Positions 1-6,491 of a stretch of 12,616 nucleotides of DNA are shown piece by piece. Numbering within the stretch: the first letter of the stretch is position 1; every line of letters begins with the position of its first letter. The translations under genes were made by a program, and so were the position numbers. The stretch is from Pseudomonadota bacterium (GTDB lineage Bacteria > Pseudomonadota > Gammaproteobacteria > Woeseiales > Woeseiaceae): positions 1 through 12,616 of the forward strand of contig JAPUKV010000020.1 in assembly GCA_027295475.1 (NCBI GenBank). The letters run 5' to 3'. Under the pieces are notes generated by a model that was not told where the DNA came from, searched no databases, and saw only the letters and a program-made list of their open reading frames with translations.

Positions 1-506
1 AACAACAGGCCCACCAGCAGTGCGGCGACCAGACCACCGATCGTACCCTCAATGGTTTTCCCCGGGCTTAGCCGAGGCGCGAGTGGGTGGCGCCCCACCA
101 GCTGACCAACGACCTGGCTGAAACCGTCAAACACGGCAACCAGTAAGTAAAGGTAAACCCAGCTTGCGGGCGACAGCATCGGGACCATGGCGATCACTAC
201 CGCTGCGATCACGGCAAAGGTCAGCCAGGCCACAATCCTGTAACGGCCAGGTCCGAATGCAGGAGCTGCAGAGGCCCGCCGTAGTTCGAATGCAGCCTGC
301 GTAACTATCACACCGACGAATATGAACATGCTAACGGAACCGCCGGCAGCACAGGCAAGTGCGGTATGCACGATCAGGAAGTACACCACAAGCTTTTTCC
401 AGCGCTCGCGGGCGACCTGTGCCGATATTTTTCGGTTGCTCAGCGCCATCAACAGCGAGCCCAACGCAAAACCAGACAATGTCGTGATAAAAATTTTCTC
501 GATCAT
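1..506 (-). CDS. CdsA-family phosphatidate cytidylyltransferase (CDP-diacylglycerol synthase-like), 3' end outside window
   Basis: This integral membrane enzyme would form CDP-diacylglycerol from phosphatidate and CTP. I translated 168 codons from the ATG at 506-504; the C-terminus, with the family signature, lies beyond the left edge. The visible part has hydrophobic segments near residues 3-22, 40-55, 58-72 and 93-112. It ends with a stretch like the conserved cytoplasmic loop of CdsA: a DGFSQ segment, then GQLVGRHPLAPRLSPGKTIE and a GTIGG turn, matching the family pattern of G(K/R)..GRHKLAP..SPKKTxEGxxGG. The start codon overlaps the kinase stop in an ATGA, and no good ribosome site precedes it, so translation is probably coupled. 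DGFSQ replaces the D(S/A)xAY usual in housekeeping CdsA, which suggests a paralogue rather than the essential copy. Family assignment is firm; exact substrate is inferred. Confidence 0.82.
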   Translation of the reverse strand, partial: MIEKIFITTLSGFALGSLLMALSNRKISAQVARERWKKLVVYFLIVHTALACAAGGSVSMFIFVGVIVTQAAFELRRASAAPAFGPGRYRIVAWLTFAVIAAVVIAMVPMLSPASWVYLYLLVAVFDGFSQVVGQLVGRHPLAPRLSPGKTIEGTIGGLVAALLVGLL

Positions 507-1384
507 GTCGGCCCGTTTTGGCGACACCAAAGTGCCGCAGGCAGACTCTCGACGGACAGTCCTACGACGCCCGGAAATAACTGTCCGTCAATCATCAGCG
601 TCTGCGGCGAAGGCAGTGAAAGCCTGGCCGTCGCCGACTGGCTGTGTTCACTCGGATCATAGACCTTCAACCCGGACAGGATGGACAGGTTGTGCAATGT
701 CTGGCGCAGCCAGCCGACATTAAGGGCCATCACATCCAGCAGGCCATCCTGCAAATTTGCGTCGGCAAAGGCCGGAAAGTTCGCAAGGTGTACGGTGTTG
801 TTGATGACAATACCTGTACATGCTCGTTCGCCGTCATCGCGGTCCGCCGTCGCAAACCGGCACGCGAATGAATTCGGCCGGGTCATCAGCGTCGCCAACG
901 CATACCCGTATGAGCCGGCAGCAGAAAAATGGGCTGCGCGATCAACAACGCTGACGACGTATCCCAGGGCAATAGTGCTTGCCGACAGATAACTTGCCTG
1001 CCCGCCATCGCTGATGTCGATGTTGACCTGCATAAGGTCCATACATTTGCCGGTGCCACTCTGCAGGGCACGGAACCCGTCAGCAACGCTTCTAATGCCG
1101 AGGTCCCGTGCCAGACAATTGCCGCGACCGGTCGGGATCAATACGAGGTGCTGGCGTTCGCGTTCCAGACCAGCGATGACTTCGAAGATCGTGCCGTCGC
1201 CACCCACGACGAGGATGCCGTCGAAGTCTTTTGCTTGTCTGGCAATGCGGGTGGCAGCACCCGCAGCATCGGTCCAGACAACACTGTCGACAAGCCGCCG
1301 GAGCTCTGGCATCCATTGCCGGTCGAAACCGGACGACCGGTATCGGCCGGAGCAGGGATTAACGATCGCCAGCCACGTGCTCAC
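503..1384 (-). CDS. Diacylglycerol kinase / YegS-like lipid kinase (DAGK catalytic domain)
   Basis: A soluble or membrane-associated lipid kinase of 293 residues, the usual size for the YegS/DgkB group. The N-terminal DAGK catalytic domain shows NPCSG at residues 9-13, the nucleotide-binding GGDGT at 61-65 and a PTGRGNCLARDLG loop at 84-96. The canonical loop is P.GT.N..AR; here Arg replaces the usual Thr/Ser, so substrate or nucleotide handling may differ. The C-terminal half has the family's beta-rich domain, with an LDVMAL strand and a late MIDGQLF segment. Translation starts at GTG (1384-1382), which overlaps the upstream CDP-alcohol phosphatidyltransferase stop in a GTGA. The stop overlaps the next gene in an ATGA. 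This central position suggests that it supplies phosphatidate to the CdsA-like enzyme encoded next. The true substrate could be diacylglycerol or another lipid alcohol. Confidence 0.9.
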   Translation of the reverse strand: MSTWLAIVNPCSGRYRSSGFDRQWMPELRRLVDSVVWTDAAGAATRIARQAKDFDGILVVGGDGTIFEVIAGLERERQHLVLIPTGRGNCLARDLGIRSVADGFRALQSGTGKCMDLMQVNIDISDGGQASYLSASTIALGYVVSVVDRAAHFSAAGSYGYALATLMTRPNSFACRFATADRDDGERACTGIVINNTVHLANFPAFADANLQDGLLDVMALNVGWLRQTLHNLSILSGLKVYDPSEHSQSATARLSLPSPQTLMIDGQLFPGVVGLSVESLPAALWCRQNGPT

Positions 1385-1971
1385 TCAGTCCCGACTTTGC
1401 GCTGCTGCAGCACCCAGTAAAGCCCACGCACGTCGGAGGTCCACTCCGGAAGCAGGGCCATGATGATCAACGCTTCCACATTGCCAAGCATGTTGAAGGC
1501 CGACGCGACGTAAAGCAGCCACGGGTGCAGGCCCCATAGAAACAAACTCATGATGAATATGCCGAATCCGTAGACGCTCACCCGAATCGTGTAGGCGTGA
1601 AAGCTGGTCAGCTTGCCGTAACGCAGCCAGGCCACAATCATCTCGATTGCCCACAGCCCGAGAACCAGCACGATAACAAGCCAGTGCTCCGTCATAACCT
1701 CCGGGTGAAAAACCCAGATTCCGAAGATTGCGGCTGGCCACAGCAGCGTGTCCGCCAGTGTGTCGAGGCGCGAGCCGAGCATGGAAGTAATCGAGAAAGT
1801 TCTGGCAATCAGACCGTCGACGATGTCACTAATAAATGCCGCAAGCAAAAGCCATTTGTAAGCATCTTCCCGATCGGTCAGCGCCAGGAAAATGAGGACC
1901 GGTGTCGCGACGATGCGCGCCATTGATATGACGTTCGGAACGTGCCGGAAGACGGATGCGTTCTCTGCCAA
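1381..1971 (-). CDS. CDP-alcohol phosphatidyltransferase (PgsA-like membrane enzyme)
   Basis: This membrane enzyme would transfer a phosphatidyl group from CDP-diacylglycerol to an alcohol acceptor. The full family motif D-x2-DG-x2-AR-x8-G-x3-D-x3-D is present exactly: D49, D52-G53, A56-R57, G66, D70 and D74. The opening VPNVISMARIVATPVLIFLA resembles the first helix of PgsA-type enzymes, and five to six hydrophobic helices fit 196 residues. The acceptor (glycerol 3-phosphate, serine, inositol or other) cannot be read from the motif. The start is a TTG at 1971-1969, with GGGA about 7 nt upstream. The first in-frame ATG, at Met17, would cut into helix 1, so TTG is preferred. It is the first gene of the lipid operon, and its stop overlaps the kinase GTG. 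The genes order as synthase, kinase and cytidylyltransferase, all tightly coupled. Confidence 0.92.
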   Translation of the reverse strand: MAENASVFRHVPNVISMARIVATPVLIFLALTDREDAYKWLLLAAFISDIVDGLIARTFSITSMLGSRLDTLADTLLWPAAIFGIWVFHPEVMTEHWLVIVLVLGLWAIEMIVAWLRYGKLTSFHAYTIRVSVYGFGIFIMSLFLWGLHPWLLYVASAFNMLGNVEALIIMALLPEWTSDVRGLYWVLQQRKVGTE

Positions 1972-2000
1972 ACTTATTCCCGGAAAATGACTAGTGGTTC

Positions 2001-2025
2001 ATCAATATGGTCTTGTTGGATCACT
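2001..2025 (-). repeat. Shared 25-bp leader element, copy A (upstream of the lipid operon)
   Basis: Read on the minus strand, this element contains TCCAACAAG, four bases (ACCA), then TATTGAT. The second copy upstream of the acylase has the same two blocks with GTTG between them. Over 25 bp, 19 positions are identical and the six differences are all transitions. The element ends 29 nt before the TTG start of the CDP-alcohol phosphatidyltransferase. It may be a regulator site, a promoter element or a diverged duplication; the sequence does not decide. Confidence 0.55.
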
Positions 2026-2053
2026 AAATGAATTCGTTCTTTTTCTATTCGCA

Positions 2054-2082
2054 AGTATGGGCAGGCACCCGAACATCGTCAA
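2054..2082 (-). promoter_or_regulatory. Predicted sigma70-type promoter of the lipid operon
   Basis: On the minus strand, TTGACG (2082-2077) and CATACT (2059-2054) are separated by exactly 17 bp. They match the consensus boxes at 5/6 and 4/6 positions. Transcription would begin near 2047 and leave a leader of about 75 nt before the TTG start at 1971; the shared element lies inside that leader. The 168-bp gap from 1972 to 2139 holds this promoter and the element, and I see no clear terminator for the upstream acylase. Confidence 0.45.
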
Positions 2083-2139
2083 TACCGTAATGAATGTTAC
2101 ACGCAGACAAATATCCTGCACAAGAGCCGACCGGACGAA

Positions 2140-4437
2140 TCAATCAAAGGGCTCTGTCAGTGTCAGTACTGTCAGATTGGGGTCTGCAAGAATCTGCTCT
2201 TCGGTAAACGGAAAGTCGATCCATACGCCCCGTGAATAGAGTTCAGTGAGGTCGGCGTAATGGGCAGATTCCGGTTCCTGGGATTGCGAATACGTCAATA
2301 TGCCAGTCGGCTGCAAGCGGCCGTCTTTGTCCCAGGAGATGACCTGGATGTAACTGTTGCCGAGCAGAATCGGATTGTATCCTTTGTCCTTCGAAAGTCT
2401 GGTAGCGATCATGCTGAACATACCTGCCCAGCCCTGAGCGCCGGGTATGGGGATTTTCTTGTCATTTCGCATTGCGTACTGAATGTCGCCCCATCGTGCG
2501 TCCATGGCGATGCCGGCGTCCTGCAGAACGAGTTGACCTTCGGCGAGGGCTTGCCGCACAGACGCTCTGACTTCTGCCTTGTCGAGGGCAATTCCTCTCG
2601 GAGTATTGACTGCATCATTCGGATCGAATGGCACGGCGTAAAGATTTTCAATGCTTCTGGCAATCCGCCAGAATTCAGTCCACACGTGCATGCCCCTGCC
2701 ATCAATGTTGGCGGTTCTGTCCCAACCGGCAAGGGCCGTACAACCGGGCTCGATATCGACTTTCCTGTCTCCGGGCAAGATGACATCTGGGTCGCCTTCA
2801 CAGGCTTTCAGCACATCGTCAAGTAACAATTCGGCGCCGTAGTTGCGGTGGTTGTACAACAGCCTGCGCATATCGTCGGCCGTAAGCTTGTCACCTTTCG
2901 CAAGCTGTTCGCGGACGAAAACGAGTCCTGCACGGGTGCGCAGTGACCGCGCCGTGCGCTCTGGTCCAATGATCGGAGAATAGCCTTCCAGGGGCGACTC
3001 GGGATTCGCCAGCCAGTAGCTGTCGTTGGAATTGGTGACGTAATCGTCCCGCCTGATCCGCGGCATTGCTTCGGCGGGCAAGGTGCCTGGGACATTACTG
3101 CGGGGATCAGACTTCCATTCGCATTCGCTTCTGGCGCCGTCCAGCACAACAATATATGCCGGAATTGAATCGTGCCTGATTCTGCACTCGTCGAGGAGCT
3201 TCTCATCGACGTTTGGCGTACTGGAAATGTCGGCGTAAAAGGCCGTGCCATGCCGGTCCGTGGCGATAGTGTTCGTCCAGTACACACCTTGCAGGCTGAT
3301 AGCGGATTCGATGTCGTCGACCGATTCGGCGACACTGAGCGCGGCATAAGTGGCAGGACTGGCAGTATTGTCGATCACGGCATCCCGGATCGCATACGCA
3401 GAATTGTTAGTCCAGGGCAATTCATCGCTGACGATGATGGGTCCGTAGTGACTCGAATATACAGTGTGCTGACGAGATTCGACCCCGCCGCCCGGCTGGC
3501 GCACATCGACTGATACCGTTCGTGTCTCAATCGCCCGGTCGTCGTCACCGTAACGATATTCCAACGGATTATTCGGATTCAAGCTGAGTTCGTACAAGGT
3601 AAAGCGCAGCGCCGTTGACACAGTGTGGGTCCAGGCAATGTCTTTATTAAAACCGATCGCAACGGCGTTTGTCGTGTACAGGCTGACCCCCATGGTATCC
3701 ACGACATCCGGGATCGTCGTGTGTATCAGGTGGAAGCGCGACGATCCGCGCCACGGATAGTGCGGATTCCCCAGCAGGATGCCGCGCCCCGTTTCTGTTA
3801 CAGCCTTGCCGAACGCCACGGCATTGCTTCCCAATCCGGCTGCTGGTCGAAACTTCGTATTGCCGGCAGTTACCGGCTCACCGGGCGGCTTTGCTCTGGA
3901 TATATCGTCTTTGAACCGGCCGACGCCGTAACGAATGCCCAGACCCACCGTTAGTCGGGCAACATCCTCCTGGACCATCGGCCGCAGCCAAGGCTGATCA
4001 TTACAAGACGCCGGTAACCGGCCGTCATGATCTTTCAGATACCGGTTGTAACCGGCAACGTATCCTCTGGCGAAGCGACCACTATCGTCCGGCTGGGCGA
4101 GCGCGAAGCGCTGCAATTTGTCTTTCGTCAGAAGTGCGCGGTGAAATACGTCGTTCTCGTAGTTGCCGTTTTCGGCGCCCATATAAGCTGAGAGATTGCC
4201 GTTGACCATCACGATATCCCGCGCGATAACGCAAACTGCATCAGTTGCCGTCGCATAAGCGAAGCCATAGCCCAGGCTTTCCCAATCATTTGCCTTGACG
4301 TGCGGGATGCCGTAACTGGTCCAGCGGATCTCCGTGTCGTAACCGGCGACTGCCGCTGATGCCGGCGCGCTGTGATCGGACGAACAACTCAGCAAGCAAA
4401 TGAGCGCCGGCAGACAGGCAAGGCGACGAACTGACAT
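2140..4437 (-). CDS. Penicillin acylase / AHL acylase-type Ntn-hydrolase, probable lipoprotein
   Basis: A 765-residue member of the penicillin amidase family (the PvdQ, QuiP and aculeacin acylase group). These enzymes mature by self-cleavage into alpha and beta chains and hydrolyse amide bonds of acylated substrates. The cleavage site is clear: GLGSNAVAFG at 201-210, with Ser204 as predicted nucleophile and new N-terminus of the beta chain. The beta chain also has an HTVSTALRFTLYEL region, and NSNDSYWLANP followed by RTRAG, which carry the Asn and Arg that complete the active site in PvdQ-like enzymes. The N-terminus has a signal peptide with a lipobox LLSC, so Cys18 is probably lipidated and the enzyme membrane-tethered in the periplasm or at the surface. 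The ATG has AGGAG 6 nt upstream. Substrate is unknown: long-chain AHLs, lipopeptides or beta-lactams are all possible. It lies upstream of the lipid operon on the same strand but has its own 168-nt gap. Confidence 0.9.
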   Translation of the reverse strand: MSVRRLACLPALICLLSCSSDHSAPASAAVAGYDTEIRWTSYGIPHVKANDWESLGYGFAYATATDAVCVIARDIVMVNGNLSAYMGAENGNYENDVFHRALLTKDKLQRFALAQPDDSGRFARGYVAGYNRYLKDHDGRLPASCNDQPWLRPMVQEDVARLTVGLGIRYGVGRFKDDISRAKPPGEPVTAGNTKFRPAAGLGSNAVAFGKAVTETGRGILLGNPHYPWRGSSRFHLIHTTIPDVVDTMGVSLYTTNAVAIGFNKDIAWTHTVSTALRFTLYELSLNPNNPLEYRYGDDDRAIETRTVSVDVRQPGGGVESRQHTVYSSHYGPIIVSDELPWTNNSAYAIRDAVIDNTASPATYAALSVAESVDDIESAISLQGVYWTNTIATDRHGTAFYADISSTPNVDEKLLDECRIRHDSIPAYIVVLDGARSECEWKSDPRSNVPGTLPAEAMPRIRRDDYVTNSNDSYWLANPESPLEGYSPIIGPERTARSLRTRAGLVFVREQLAKGDKLTADDMRRLLYNHRNYGAELLLDDVLKACEGDPDVILPGDRKVDIEPGCTALAGWDRTANIDGRGMHVWTEFWRIARSIENLYAVPFDPNDAVNTPRGIALDKAEVRASVRQALAEGQLVLQDAGIAMDARWGDIQYAMRNDKKIPIPGAQGWAGMFSMIATRLSKDKGYNPILLGNSYIQVISWDKDGRLQPTGILTYSQSQEPESAHYADLTELYSRGVWIDFPFTEEQILADPNLTVLTLTEPFD

Positions 4438-4472
4438 GGAATTCTCCTGTTGGTAATTGCTTTGCTGAGCCT

Positions 4473-4497
4473 ATCAATACAACCTTGTTGGACTACT
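4473..4497 (-). repeat. Shared 25-bp leader element, copy B (upstream of the acylase)
   Basis: The minus strand carries TCCAACAAG, GTTG and TATTGAT, preceded by AGTAG (copy A has AGTGA). It ends 35 nt before the acylase ATG, close to the spacing of copy A before its gene. Both copies face the same way. This copy contains a small dyad, CAAC-AAG-GTTG, that is absent from copy A. I found no further copy in the window by eye. Confidence 0.55.
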
Positions 4498-4573
4498 TGG
4501 TACAACTATAAAGGAAAGAAACGCTGCCTGCGCTGCGCGCATGGATGCCTGTTCTGCCTGCTGTGAGAACTGG

Positions 4574-4602
4574 TTGACATTGTTTCGCCCATAAAACCTA
4601 AT
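4574..4602 (+). promoter_or_regulatory. Predicted promoter of the DsbA-like / thioredoxin pair
   Basis: A perfect -35 box TTGACA (4574-4579) is followed, after 17 bp, by CCTAAT (4597-4602), which matches the -10 consensus at four of six positions. Transcription would begin around 4609, downstream of the ATG at 4601. The ATG at 4652 is therefore the more likely start for the gene that follows. The divergent spacer 4438-4651 holds this promoter, the acylase leader element and nothing else that I can identify. Confidence 0.45.
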
Positions 4603-4651
4603 GTCATGTCGGCAAACGGCCGGCGCGAATGTCCTGAATCAGAGTATCCAG

Positions 4652-5311
4652 ATGAATTCACCGCTGCGGGTTGACTACTATACTGATGTCCTGTGTATCT
4701 GGGCGTGGATAGCGCAACGTCGGAATGACGAAATTGAGGAAAGCCGGGGAAAGGAAATCGTCATTCAACACCACTGCCTGAATGTGTTTGGCGATACCGC
4801 GAACCGGATCGGCAAGAAATGGTCGGATCGCGGTGGTTATGCGGGTTTCGCAAAGCACGTTCGCGAGTCGGCGGCACCGTATGCGTCCGCACCGGTCGAT
4901 CCTCGTGTGTGGCGCTATGTGCGGCCCCATACTTCGGCGACAGCACATCTGATTTTGAAGGCCGCAGAACTAATCACAACCCGGGAGGAGGCCAGAAGTC
5001 TGGCAGACACTCTCCGGGGCAGTTTTTTTGTAGATGCGCTCGATATTGGCAATGTTGGTGTCGTTCTGGATGTTGCCCGCGGCGCTGGATTTGACAGGAC
5101 TGACCTGCAGTCGGCAATTGAATCCGGTCAGGCGCACGCGGCGCTGATGGCCGACTACGAGCACGCGCAAGAACTCGGCATTAAAGGCAGTCCGTCCTGG
5201 GTATTGAACGATGGTCGCCAGATTCTGTACGGCAATGTCGGCTACCGGGTGCTGAACGCTAACATAGAAGAACTTCTGAAAATTCCGGCACACGAAGCAA
5301 GCTGGTGTTAA
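4652..5311 (+). CDS. DsbA-family (FrnE / HCCA isomerase-like) thioredoxin-fold protein
   Basis: A 219-residue protein from the ATG at 4652, with no signal peptide, so probably cytoplasmic. It resembles DsbA-fold proteins of the FrnE and 2-hydroxychromene-2-carboxylate isomerase group: an N-terminal strand leading to DVLCIWAWIAQRR, a central helical insertion, and a C-terminal GIKGSPSWVLNDG segment with the cis-proline typical of the fold. The active-site position is C15-I-W-A18, with one cysteine rather than CxxC, so it is unlikely to be a classical dithiol oxidase. A glutathione-dependent isomerase or monothiol role is possible. The last residue is also a cysteine (SWC), which could pair with Cys15. 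An upstream in-frame ATG at 4601 would add 17 residues but falls inside the predicted promoter. The gene is 25 nt from the broken thioredoxin gene and probably cotranscribed. Confidence 0.75.
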   Translation: MNSPLRVDYYTDVLCIWAWIAQRRNDEIEESRGKEIVIQHHCLNVFGDTANRIGKKWSDRGGYAGFAKHVRESAAPYASAPVDPRVWRYVRPHTSATAHLILKAAELITTREEARSLADTLRGSFFVDALDIGNVGVVLDVARGAGFDRTDLQSAIESGQAHAALMADYEHAQELGIKGSPSWVLNDGRQILYGNVGYRVLNANIEELLKIPAHEASWC

Positions 5312-5336
5312 TCGGTTTCTTGTTGCGGATCCGGAG

Positions 5337-5855
5337 ATGAAGCCCTGGATTAAATCGCTGTCAAGGCACGGCGCCGAAGTGCTCGGCATCACGCTGATAC
5401 TGTTTGGCATCTACGCGTATCAATCGCGCAACTTGCTGTCAGCCGATATACAGCCCGCACCAGCGCTATCTGCGCCGACGCTCGGAGGCGAAGTTTATGA
5501 TCTTCGCGAGCACACTGCGCCGGCAACTCTCGTATATTTCTTTGCTCCGTGGTGTCACATATGTGCGGCAAGCGCGAGCAACATCTAACACCTCGGGAAT
5601 TTACGCAGTGATCATGAACTGCGCATACTCATGGTGGCTCTCGACTGGCAAACGCGTATCGAAGTACAGGAATATGCAGACCGTCATGAAATTACGGTGC
5701 CCGTATTGCTGGCTGATATCAGAGTTGCGGGCGACTGGAATATCTATGCGTTTCCGACGTACTACATACTCGATGCGCATAACCGGGTCATCCACAGGGA
5801 CCTGGGGTACAGTACATTTGCCGGCTTGTGGTGGCGCAGCATGATATTCGACTAA
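5337..5855 (+). pseudogene. ScsD/TlpA-like membrane-anchored thioredoxin interrupted by in-frame TAA
   Basis: The frame from the ATG at 5337 gives a membrane anchor (about residues 13-27), then a thioredoxin domain with FFAPWCHICAAS (Cys73, Cys76), and stops at TAA 5586-5588, codon 84. The same frame then continues without a shift to 5855. It encodes the rest of the fold: HLGNLRSDHELRILMVALDW, a helix, then YAFPTYYILD with the expected cis-proline, and a C-terminal helix. Joined, the product is about 172 residues, the normal size for ScsD-like protein disulfide oxidoreductases. One base change, for example TAA from GAA or CAA, explains the break. It could be a recent nonsense mutation, a sequencing or assembly error, or programmed readthrough. 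An internal ATG at 5631 could restart the C-terminal half, but that piece lacks the CxxC. An intact protein would act in the periplasm on disulfides. GGAG touches the ATG, so the initiation site is poor. Confidence 0.82.
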
Positions 5856-5905
5856 CAAGAACGGGTGCGAATGCCTGGCAGGAATGAAGGCTATCTGCAC
5901 CTCCC

Positions 5906-5924
5906 TTCGGAATATTCGTCCGAA
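5906..5924. terminator. Weak hairpin between convergent genes
   Basis: TTCGGA and TCCGAA form a 6-bp stem with a 7-nt loop in the 75-bp gap between the convergent thioredoxin and VOC genes. No run of T follows on either strand. It might slow polymerase from both sides, but it is weak evidence for a terminator. Confidence 0.25.
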
Positions 5925-5930
5925 TCGATT

Positions 5931-6482
5931 CTATCGGCTTTCTGCGTCGCCCCTGAACTCCAGTTCATGCAGCCAGGCGGCATGTTGCGGCGCTTTCTTG
6001 GTCCGGCTCCATTCTTCCAACATCGCCGGCGCAACCCGGCGCAGCTCCTCGATCTGCTCATCGCTGCATGTGTTCGCCACCAGTTCAAGGCGATGACCAT
6101 TCGGATCGAAAAAGTAAAGGGACTGGAAGATGCCATGATCGGTTGGGCCGACGACATCGATGCCCTCGGCCTCGACCTGTTTTTTTGCCGCCAGCAACGC
6201 GTCGTAATTCTCGACTTCAAACGCGAGGTGTTGCACCCACTCCGGCGTATTACGATCCCGATCCATCGGTTGCCGCGTCGGCAACTCAAAAAAGGCCAGT
6301 ACATTGCCCATACCAGCATCCAGGAAGACATGCATGTACGGATCCGGTTCCTTGGTAGAGGGCACGCGATCTTCGGCGAACGCGATCTGGAACTCCATGC
6401 CCAGGACACGCTGGTAGAAGTCTACGGTCTCCCTGGCGTCGTTGCAGCGATAAGCAACATGATGAATGCGTTTGATATTCAT
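5931..6482 (-). CDS. VOC (glyoxalase/extradiol dioxygenase fold) protein in hppD operon
   Basis: A 183-residue protein of the vicinal oxygen chelate superfamily, with two beta-alpha-beta-beta-beta modules. Candidate metal ligands are at the expected spacing: His8 (in IHHVAYRC), Glu66 (in LAFFELP), His85 (in VQHLAFEV) and Glu133 (in GHRLELVANT). Such an H-E-H-E set is typical of glyoxalase I-like and related lyase/isomerase enzymes; extradiol dioxygenases use two His and one Glu. A charged helical tail of about 45 residues follows the second module. The ATG is preceded by AGGAGA, which overlaps the hppD stop codon, leaving only 9 nt between genes, so the pair is certainly one transcript. A role in tyrosine or homogentisate breakdown is inferred from context, and the reaction is unknown. 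HPPD itself is a two-domain VOC protein, so this small gene may be a distant relative acting on a neighbouring metabolite. Confidence 0.87.
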   Translation of the reverse strand: MNIKRIHHVAYRCNDARETVDFYQRVLGMEFQIAFAEDRVPSTKEPDPYMHVFLDAGMGNVLAFFELPTRQPMDRDRNTPEWVQHLAFEVENYDALLAAKKQVEAEGIDVVGPTDHGIFQSLYFFDPNGHRLELVANTCSDEQIEELRRVAPAMLEEWSRTKKAPQHAAWLHELEFRGDAESR

Positions 6483-6491
6483 CGAAATCTC

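Noticed and set aside
2260..2826. A 188-codon plus-strand open frame
   Set aside because: Antisense to the beta chain of the acylase; no domain, no ribosome site, and the acylase frame is strongly conserved in character.
5586..5588. Frameshift or selenocysteine as cause of the thioredoxin break
   Set aside because: Both halves are in the same frame, so no shift is needed, and the codon is TAA rather than the TGA used for selenocysteine.
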